Source: Eubacterium limosum (GTDB lineage Bacteria; Bacillota; Clostridia; Eubacteriales; Eubacteriaceae). Taken from it: a DNA stretch of 6,038 nucleotides. The notes below the pieces were generated by a model. The model was not told where the DNA came from, searched no databases, and saw nothing but the letters and a program-made list of their open reading frames with translations. Below are positions 1 through 4,841 of this stretch, piece by piece (positions within the stretch are counted from its first letter, which is position 1; every line of letters starts with the position of its first letter). A program made the position numbers and the translations under genes. The DNA lies in assembly GCA_959020865.1 (NCBI GenBank), contig CAUEUD010000219.1, positions 1 through 6,038 on the forward strand, written 5' to 3'.

Positions 1-97
1 TTGGCAGCTCTGCGTTCTGCTCCAAAATAAACGCGTGCATCACGCAGCCCACGGGAATCCCTCGTGGCACGCATTGTGAGCACCTGTCGTGCTTACC
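1..97 (-). other. 5' end of an unidentified minus-strand transcript (structured leader, small RNA or start of a gene), cut by the window edge
   Basis: The strong promoter at 104-131 should start transcription near position 97, reading leftwards. The transcript is GC-rich compared with the A/T spacer behind it and is rich in self-complementarity: AGCAC-GACAG-GTGCT at about 92-78, then GCGTGC (73-68 region) pairing with GCACGC (39-34 region), with CCACG/CGTGG and GGG/CCC nested inside. Open reading is also possible. An ATG at 74-72 has AGGTG six bases upstream and stays open for 24 codons to the edge (begins MRATRDSRGL). A second ATG at 40-38 in another frame reads MHAFILEQNAELP but has no well-placed ribosome site. 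An ATG at 103-101 lies upstream of the predicted start of transcription and is unlikely. I recognise neither peptide, and the RNA matches no class I can name from memory. Coding versus non-coding cannot be settled here. Confidence 0.4.
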
Positions 98-103
98 TTT
101 CAT

Positions 104-165
104 ATTATAACAGCTTTCCAAAAGATTGCAAGTCTTTTTTGAAAAAAGTTTTAAAAAATTTCAAG
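104..165 (-). promoter_or_regulatory. Strong sigma-A-type promoter with A/T-rich UP-like element
   Basis: On the minus strand the -35 hexamer TTGCAA is at 131-126. A 16-base spacer follows, then TATAAT at 109-104, preceded by TG one base away (TGTTATAAT, 112-104), which is an extended -10. Directly upstream of the -35, positions 132-165 are almost pure A/T in phased runs (AAATTTTTT, CTTTTTT, AAAAAAG), as in UP elements bound by the RNA polymerase alpha C-terminal domain. Predicted start is about position 97. This is the best promoter in the window. It also means that transcription of the hydantoinase-type gene, which ends at 192, either reads through into this unit or stops weakly. I see only a poor hairpin (AGCG/CGCT, loop of about 10) near 184-167, followed by an imperfect T tract. 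Confidence 0.72.
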
Positions 166-191
166 CAGCGCGTATTTTGCCGCTAAAATCC

Positions 192-1811
192 TTACGGACG
201 TCTTTCGTCCTTTTCCTCCTGCATTTTCAGCTTGAGGGTGGTGGCCTTGGCGACGGCCTTTACGCGGGTCTCGATATAGCGCTCACGCCAGCCGATTTTT
301 TCCACGATGTCATCGCAGAATACCTGGACGCTGATGTCTGGGGCGCCCTGTGCCTTTGCGGCGGTGGCGGCCCGGACTTCGGTTTCCTGCTTCACAAAGT
401 CTACGGCTTCGGCTTTATCCTGAAAGCTCCGGCACTGGCCCGCCACATGGGCCACATAGCCGTCGTTCTCCTCGTCGGGGCGCACCAGTGCGGTCACGCG
501 CTCCTCGACAGCGGCCATGGCTGCGCCAACAGCGTTGGCGACCTCATAATGCTCTGGTACAATGACCACATACCCGGTTTCTGCCTGAATTTTCTCATAC
601 CAGGTTTTGGCCGGTGCACCGATGGCGATGATGGGAACCGGATGCGCCTCGTACAGGCTCAGTACCTCTGCCCTGATGGTCTCCAGGATCTGCGCTGCGG
701 CTTCGTCAACATAGGCGTCGGGGTCTTTATCGGTCTGGGCGTTTACGGCGCTGACGACCCGCTCACGGTCCCAGCCCTTAAAATCTCCGGTGTAGTGCAG
801 CAGGTCGGTGGGGGTCAGCCCATTGCTGCCGCCGCGGCAGGCTGGCAGGACGCGCCGTCCTGTCAGGGTCGGGTGCCCATCCACTGCGATGATCTGCGTA
901 TCGCCGCCCAGGCCGCAGGTATTGATCTGGGCGGAGTCGATCTGTGTCTGCCAGTCGCCCACACGGGCGCCGATGGGCGCAAGGGTCAGGGTATTGTCTA
1001 AGACAATACCGCTGTCGGTCGTGGTGCCGCCCATATCGACAACCACGCCGTCGCCGCAGCCTGCCAGGCTCAGCGCGCCGATGATGCTGGCTGCAGGGCC
1101 TGACAGAATGGACTCGATGGGCTTTTCCCGTATAAAGGAAAGGCTGGCCAGATTGCCGTCGCCTTTCACCATATACACGGGCGCGTCAATGCTCTGGTCG
1201 GCCAGCGTCACCTCCACCGCGCGGATAAAATCCTCGAGGATGGGGATCAGACTGGCGTTGAGGACGGTGGTGACTGTCCGGTCATGGAAGCCCAGCTGGC
1301 TGCTGAGTTCGTGGCCGCAGACCACTGGCAGGGCGCACTGCTTTTTGATGATATTCTTGACTGCCAGCTCCTGGCTCGCGTTGCGCACACTCATCATGCC
1401 GGACACGGCAAAGGCCTGCACCTGGGGCGCGATGGCTGCGCAGGCTTCGATGACCTGCGCTGTATCCAGCGGAATGACTTCTTTTCCCTTGATATTGACC
1501 TTTCCCTGGACCTGGGCCCTGTGCGCGTCGGGCAGCTCGCCCTTTGGCAGCTCGCCGATGATGATCAGGCCTGTGGGGCGCCCTTCGCCCTCGACGATGG
1601 CGTTGGTTGCCAGCGTAGTGGACAGCACCACTTTTTCGATGGTATCCGCCGGATCAAGGCCAAGGCCGCGGATGCTTTTTCCGATACCGACGGCCAGATT
1701 GTCTCTGGTGGTCGGTGATTTTGCTTTTTTCAGCACTTTCTTTGTTTTTTGTTCCAGTAAAACGGCGTCGGTATACGTTCCGCCGGTATCAATTCCTAAT
1801 ACTGTCTGCAT
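192..1811 (-). CDS. Hydantoinase/oxoprolinase family protein (HyuA-like ASKHA ATPase-fold protein)
   Basis: This 539-aa cytoplasmic protein belongs to the HyuA/oxoprolinase group, whose members use ATP to open cyclic amides such as hydantoins or 5-oxoproline. The ASKHA phosphate-1 loop GIDTGGTYTD is at residues 6-15. The family motif TTLATNAIVEG is at 65-75, GPAAS at 238-242, the second phosphate loop VDMGGTTTDSGIV at 258-270, and the adenosine-side motif VANAVGAAMA at 424-433. The glycine loop that is usually GAGGGS is NTCGLGGDT here (297-305), followed by GLTPTD at 331-336. The protein is shorter than classical HyuA (roughly 650-700 aa) and ends in a charged Lys/Glu/Arg tail. No HyuB-type partner is visible, so the two-subunit reaction is not supported. 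The ATG at 1811 has AGGAAGG at 1826-1820, eight bases upstream. The fold is certain; the substrate is not. N-methylhydantoin (creatinine route) or an activator-like ATPase role are possible but unproven. Confidence 0.9.
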   Translation of the reverse strand: MQTVLGIDTGGTYTDAVLLEQKTKKVLKKAKSPTTRDNLAVGIGKSIRGLGLDPADTIEKVVLSTTLATNAIVEGEGRPTGLIIIGELPKGELPDAHRAQVQGKVNIKGKEVIPLDTAQVIEACAAIAPQVQAFAVSGMMSVRNASQELAVKNIIKKQCALPVVCGHELSSQLGFHDRTVTTVLNASLIPILEDFIRAVEVTLADQSIDAPVYMVKGDGNLASLSFIREKPIESILSGPAASIIGALSLAGCGDGVVVDMGGTTTDSGIVLDNTLTLAPIGARVGDWQTQIDSAQINTCGLGGDTQIIAVDGHPTLTGRRVLPACRGGSNGLTPTDLLHYTGDFKGWDRERVVSAVNAQTDKDPDAYVDEAAAQILETIRAEVLSLYEAHPVPIIAIGAPAKTWYEKIQAETGYVVIVPEHYEVANAVGAAMAAVEERVTALVRPDEENDGYVAHVAGQCRSFQDKAEAVDFVKQETEVRAATAAKAQGAPDISVQVFCDDIVEKIGWRERYIETRVKAVAKATTLKLKMQEEKDERRP

Positions 1812-1853
1812 CGAAATTTCCTTCCTGTCTTAAAACCTGTCTGTGATGAACCC

Positions 1854-1862
1854 ATTATAACA
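1854..1862 (-). promoter_or_regulatory. Extended -10 promoter of the hydantoinase-type gene
   Basis: Read on the minus strand, TGTTATAAT (1862-1854) is a perfect extended -10, about 42 bases before the ATG at 1811. The position expected for a -35 (about 1882-1877, GAGACT) is poor. The promoter therefore relies on the extended -10 or on an activator bound in the spacer to its right. Confidence 0.6.
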
Positions 1863-1890
1863 AATATTCGCCTGGAAGTCTCTCCTGTTT

Positions 1891-1907
1891 TGCGTTCTTT
1901 CCACGCA
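1891..1907. promoter_or_regulatory. Inverted repeat TGCGT-N7-ACGCA, candidate operator between divergent promoters
   Basis: Perfect 5-bp arms, TGCGT (1891-1895) and ACGCA (1903-1907), flank TCTTTCC. The site lies upstream of both weak -35 regions: about 10 bases behind that of the leftward gene and about 20 behind that of the rightward gene. That suits an activator or shared regulator. Short repeats of this size also arise by chance. Confidence 0.3.
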
Positions 1908-1922
1908 GCCGGGTCTGCTTTT

Positions 1923-1938
1923 ACCAGTGGCCTCTGGT
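1923..1938. promoter_or_regulatory. Near-perfect 16-bp palindrome over the -35 region of the asparaginase-type gene
   Basis: ACCAGTGGCCTCTGGT is its own reverse complement apart from one symmetric mismatched pair (T1928/T1933). It covers the place where the -35 hexamer of the rightward promoter should be (about 1928-1933), a usual position for a repressor operator or a class II activator site. The regulator is not in the window. Confidence 0.35.
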
Positions 1939-1947
1939 CCTTTTCTG

Positions 1948-1956
1948 TGTTAAAAT
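1948..1956 (+). promoter_or_regulatory. Extended -10 promoter of the asparaginase-type gene
   Basis: TGTTAAAAT is an extended -10 with one deviation from TATAAT. It sits 33 bases before the ATG at 1990, giving a short leader of about 25 bases. No good -35 is present 16-18 bases upstream; that place is taken by the 16-bp palindrome at 1923-1938. Confidence 0.5.
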
Positions 1957-1989
1957 GATCTAAAACAAAACGAAAAGCAAGGAGTGCCT

Positions 1990-3027
1990 ATGTATCCCAT
2001 TGTTCAAAATATTTTTCTGCTGCAAACCGGCGGCACCATCGGCAGCGCCATTCATGACGGCTGCATTGACGTAGACCCTGAAAAGGGCGACGCCCTGATC
2101 CAGACTTACCTGAAAAACGCGTCCCGGCTGGTCGATTTCGAGGTCAGCCGCCCATTTACCATTCTGAGCGAAAACCTGGTGCCGGCCCACTGGTCCCAGA
2201 TCATCGATGCCCTGAAAACCGTCGATTTTGACCGGTACAAAGGCATTATCGTAACACACGGCTCCGATACCCTGCCCTACACGGCGGCGGCTTTAAGCTA
2301 CTTTTTTAGCACCACACCCATTCCCATTGTGCTGGTCTGCTCAAACCATCCCCTGGGCCATCCTGAGAGCAACGCGCTGCCCAATTTCAGCGGCGCGGTG
2401 GATTTTATCCTGAACACCGCCCTGCCGGGCATTTTTACCGTCTATGAGAACAAAGACGGCAAAACGCAAATCCATCTGGGGACACGGCTTCTGGAGGCGG
2501 ACTGGATCAACGACAATTTTCTGAGCCTTGGCGGACGCCCCTTTGCCGTCAATGACCGTCACTGTCTGTCTCACGGAAACGCACGTCTTAGCCCGTCCAT
2601 CGACGCCTTAAAGGACCGTGCGCATCACACCAGCTGGGCAGCCACGCCAGTGTTCACCGAGAAGGTGCTGGCCCTGCGCGCGTACCCGGGTATGGACTAC
2701 CGCTATATCGATCTGGGCACCACGCCGCCGGCCGCGGTTCTCCACGCCCTCTACCACTCAGCCACCGGCAATGCTGAGGGCCCTGACGGCGCTTCTCTGG
2801 CGGATTTCATCGCCAGCCATCCGTCGGTCGACCACTACCTGATCTCTTTTAAAAACGCCCAGGGCGACCTCTACGCCACCGGCCACGACCTGATCGGGCA
2901 GGGCGGCATTCCGCTGGAAAACATTTCCTTTGAGGCTGCGGTCACCAAGCTTTATTTTGCCTATAACCAGAAAGAAACCGATCCAGTGGCCTATATACGC
3001 GCTGAACGGTTCTTTGAGTTTGTGTAA
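1990..3027 (+). CDS. Asparaginase/glutaminase-fold protein with altered second catalytic site
   Basis: The 345-aa protein matches type I/II L-asparaginases along its length, with no signal peptide, so it is probably cytoplasmic. The first signature, LLQTGGTIGS (residues 10-19), holds the nucleophile Thr16. The substrate-binding Ser region is ILSENLVP (58-65). The second signature is THGSDTLPYTAAAL (89-102), where the usual GTDT is GSDT, so catalytic Thr becomes Ser92 while Asp93 is kept. The region expected to carry the catalytic Lys (GTRLLEADW, 164-172) has no Lys. The PG motif at 233-234 and GQGGIPLENISFEAAVTKLYF (303-323) match the small C-terminal domain. A GTG at 1984 is in frame, but AAGGAG (1979-1984) overlaps it and lies five bases before ATG 1990, which decides the start. 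It probably hydrolyses an amide, but asparagine is not assured. It is transcribed divergently from the hydantoinase-type gene, and I see no clear terminator after it. Confidence 0.85.
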   Translation: MYPIVQNIFLLQTGGTIGSAIHDGCIDVDPEKGDALIQTYLKNASRLVDFEVSRPFTILSENLVPAHWSQIIDALKTVDFDRYKGIIVTHGSDTLPYTAAALSYFFSTTPIPIVLVCSNHPLGHPESNALPNFSGAVDFILNTALPGIFTVYENKDGKTQIHLGTRLLEADWINDNFLSLGGRPFAVNDRHCLSHGNARLSPSIDALKDRAHHTSWAATPVFTEKVLALRAYPGMDYRYIDLGTTPPAAVLHALYHSATGNAEGPDGASLADFIASHPSVDHYLISFKNAQGDLYATGHDLIGQGGIPLENISFEAAVTKLYFAYNQKETDPVAYIRAERFFEFV

Positions 3028-3047
3028 ATTAAAATAATTCGTATTTA

Positions 3048-3113
3048 GCAAAAATTTGCATTTATCTTTTCTGTTTTTCGTTATAAAATAAGGATATATA
3101 TTAAGGTAACGAA
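3048..3113 (+). promoter_or_regulatory. Control region of the flavoprotein gene: possible promoter inside inverted repeats
   Basis: The 103-base A/T-rich spacer holds two symmetric elements. GCAAA-AA-TTTGC lies at 3048-3059. TTCGTTA (3077-3083) is repeated in perfect inverse as TAACGAA (3107-3113), with 23 bases between. Possible -10 boxes lie inside the second pair: TATAAA at 3082-3087 or TATATT at 3097-3102. A TTGCAT at 3056-3061 resembles a -35 but sits 20 bases before the first box, so the promoter is not well defined. The repeat could be an operator or a leader hairpin just before the ribosome site at 3117-3122. Confidence 0.4.
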
Positions 3114-3130
3114 TCTAGGAGGTAATATAA

Positions 3131-4600
3131 ATGTACGATGTTGTAATAATCGGCGCTGGAATCATCGGAACGAGCATTGCCCGTGAGCTCTCCCGCTATG
3201 ATCTCAAAATCGCCCTGCTTGAAAAGGAAAACGATGTGTCTATGGGCTCCACCAAGGCAAACTCTGCCATAGTCCACGGCGGCTACGCCGAAGCCCACGC
3301 CAAGCTCAAGGGCCGTGTGTGCTACCAGGGCCGCAAACAGTTTGAAAAACTGAATGAGGAGCTGAATTTTGGCTTTGCGCCCATCGGCTCGCTGGTGCTT
3401 GCCTTTGAAGAGGAACAGAAAAAAGGCTTGGAGGATCTGCTTGAAAACGGACGCCTCAACGGCCTTCCAGACCTCGAAATTCTGGACCACGACGCCATTA
3501 TGGAAATTGAACCGAATGTCAACCCTGAGGTTAAGTACGCGCTGTACTGTAAAGGCGCTGGCGTCTGCTCACCCTACGAAATGGCCATCGCTCTGGCCGA
3601 AAACGCAGTGTCCAACGGTGTGGAGCTCTACCTTGAAACCCCGGTAAAAGCCATCGAGCCGACCGAAACCGGCTTTGATGTTATCGCCGGCGACGACCAG
3701 GTTTTTGACACCCGCTACGTGGTCAACGCTGCCGGGCTGTACTCGGACAAAATCGCCGCTATGGTAGGCCTGAACGACTTCCAGATTCTCCCGCGCTCCG
3801 GCGAGTATCTGCTCATGGTGCGCGGCTCCGGCTCTGCCATCAACCAGGTGCTGTTCCAGATGCCGACCAAGATGGGCAAGGGCATTCTCGTCACGCCGAC
3901 CTACCACGGCAACCTGCTCATCGGGCCGGACGCGGTCAATGAGGAGAGCGTTGACCGCGATACTCACGCCGAACGCCTCCTGAAGATTTTCAAGGAAGCA
4001 ACGCTGACCACGGACAAGCTGAACATCAAGCAGTTTATCCGCAGCTTTACAGGTGTACGGGCAGTCAGCACCACCGATGACTTTATCGTCGAGGAAAGCC
4101 GTGTGCCGCATTTCATCAACGTTGCAGGCATCCAGTCGCCGGGGATCACCTCCTCACCGGCCATCGCTCAGATGGTTGCCGGGATTCTGAGGGACGCTGG
4201 CCTTGCGCTAAAGGAAGACCCCGGCTTCAACCCGCACCGCGATCCCATCATCACCAAGAAAGAACTGGCGCCGATGAAGGAAATCCTGCCGCTTTTAGAT
4301 CTGCCGCTGGGCGATCCTGAGCGCATGGTCTGCCGCTGCGAACAGGTCACCGAGGCGACCATTCTGGACGCCATGCACCGCGGTATTCCTGTCACCACCA
4401 TTGATGGCATCAAACGCCGTACCCGCGCGGGTATGGGCTGGTGCCAGGGTACTTTCTGCCGCCCGCGTGTCGCTGAGGTCATGTCAAAAGAGCTGGGCTA
4501 CGAAATCGACCCGGGCTTTGACATTGAGCACAGTGGCGTCAACCGCATCGGTAAAAACGAAATTGTCGCTTACATCGAAGCGCACATGAACGACGAATAA
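3131..4600 (+). CDS. FAD-dependent oxidoreductase with C-terminal BFD-like [2Fe-2S] domain (GlpA/DAO family)
   Basis: This 489-aa cytoplasmic flavoprotein has the D-amino-acid-oxidase/glycerol-3-phosphate-dehydrogenase fold. The Rossmann dinucleotide loop GAGIIG is at residues 8-13, the ribose-binding acid is Glu31 (LLEKE), and the family motif NSAIVHGGY is at 44-52. VVNAAGLYSD is at 197-206, and the C-terminal FAD contact VAGIQSPGITSSPAIA is at 331-346. A BFD-like domain at about 398-455 carries C401-x-C403 and C438-x4-C443, the four ligands of a [2Fe-2S] cluster. GlpA-type enzymes usually work with a second flavoprotein and a small third subunit; neither is here, and an intrinsic terminator follows. 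A perfect AGGAGG (3117-3122) lies eight bases before the ATG. The likely job is oxidation of a 2-hydroxyacid, polyol phosphate or amine, with electrons leaving through the cluster. L-2-hydroxyglutarate oxidase-like and GlpA-like roles cannot be told apart from sequence alone. Confidence 0.88.
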   Translation: MYDVVIIGAGIIGTSIARELSRYDLKIALLEKENDVSMGSTKANSAIVHGGYAEAHAKLKGRVCYQGRKQFEKLNEELNFGFAPIGSLVLAFEEEQKKGLEDLLENGRLNGLPDLEILDHDAIMEIEPNVNPEVKYALYCKGAGVCSPYEMAIALAENAVSNGVELYLETPVKAIEPTETGFDVIAGDDQVFDTRYVVNAAGLYSDKIAAMVGLNDFQILPRSGEYLLMVRGSGSAINQVLFQMPTKMGKGILVTPTYHGNLLIGPDAVNEESVDRDTHAERLLKIFKEATLTTDKLNIKQFIRSFTGVRAVSTTDDFIVEESRVPHFINVAGIQSPGITSSPAIAQMVAGILRDAGLALKEDPGFNPHRDPIITKKELAPMKEILPLLDLPLGDPERMVCRCEQVTEATILDAMHRGIPVTTIDGIKRRTRAGMGWCQGTFCRPRVAEVMSKELGYEIDPGFDIEHSGVNRIGKNEIVAYIEAHMNDE

Positions 4601-4632
4601 ACCTGCGTACAGCGCAGCTGATATCATAAGTC

Positions 4633-4670
4633 AAAAAACGGTACGGTCTTTTGGACCATACCGTTTTTTT
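4633..4670. terminator. Bidirectional intrinsic terminator between convergent genes
   Basis: The arms AAAAAACGGTA (4633-4643) and TACCGTTTTTT (4659-4669) pair fully. One C/A mismatch follows, then GGTC/GACC (4645-4648 with 4654-4657) closes a TTTTG loop. The T run (4664-4670) serves the plus-strand flavoprotein gene, and the A run gives the T tract for the minus-strand operon that ends at 4683. It is the clearest terminator in the window. Confidence 0.93.
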
Positions 4671-4682
4671 GCTGATAACCCC

Positions 4683-4829
4683 TTAAACCATCAGACTCAT
4701 GACAAACTGAAAAACAGAATCTTCATTTTCATCCCAGAAGGATTGCATGATCTCTGTATTTTCTTCTTTTTCAATGCCCTTTTCCACCTGGCCTTCCCAG
4801 GATTTAATTGCTTCTGATTTGATTTCCAT
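4683..4829 (-). CDS. 48-aa acidic small protein, coupled to the UroD-family gene; function unknown
   Basis: The product begins MEIKSEAIKSWEGQ and ends VFQFVMSLMV. It has 12 acidic against 4 Lys residues. The first 30 residues are charged and probably helical, with Trp11 and Trp32, and the last ten residues are hydrophobic. It has no Cys or His, so it should not bind metal by itself, and no signal peptide. The ATG at 4829 has a perfect AGGAGG at 4841-4836, six bases upstream, and that site overlaps the stop codon of the UroD-family gene (4842-4840). This indicates translational coupling and a real gene. The frame stays open further upstream, but that extension would lie inside the UroD-family gene and ignore this ribosome site. 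The terminator lies just downstream. I do not recognise the family. A partner or accessory chain for the UroD-like protein is an inference from gene order only. Confidence 0.75.
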   Translation of the reverse strand: MEIKSEAIKSWEGQVEKGIEKEENTEIMQSFWDENEDSVFQFVMSLMV

Positions 4830-4835
4830 GATTTT

Positions 4836-4841
4836 CCTCCT
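4836..4841 (-). promoter_or_regulatory. Ribosome site of the small ORF, overlapping the upstream stop codon
   Basis: AGGAGG reads leftwards from 4841 to 4836 and shares its first two bases with the TAG stop of the UroD-family gene (4842-4840). It sits six bases before ATG 4829. Ribosomes finishing the first gene can reload at once, so the two proteins are probably made in related amounts. Confidence 0.8.

Noticed and set aside
101..103. Minus-strand ATG at 103-101 opening a frame to the left edge (MKGKHDRC...)
   Set aside because: It lies directly behind the -10 box and before the predicted start of transcription, with no ribosome site, and its codons (AGG, TCA, CGA, GGG) are unlike the real genes here.
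134..148. Palindrome CTTTTTTGAAAAAAG as a terminator for the hydantoinase-type gene
   Set aside because: It is pure A/T in its pairs with a near-zero loop and no GC stem. It fits better as part of the UP-like tract of the promoter at 104-131.
808..1833. A 341-aa plus-strand open frame opposite the hydantoinase-type gene (also a TTG-started frame at 126-1001)
   Set aside because: Both lie antisense to a gene with clear family motifs, have low-complexity composition, no ribosome site, and no recognisable domain. They are by-products of GC-rich third positions.
1984..1989. GTG at 1984 as start of the asparaginase-type gene
   Set aside because: It overlaps the ribosome site AAGGAG itself; ATG 1990 is correctly spaced from it.
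4603..4617. Hairpin CTGCG-TACAG-CGCAG just after the flavoprotein stop
   Set aside because: Only five pairs and no T tract follow; the strong terminator at 4633-4670 explains termination.
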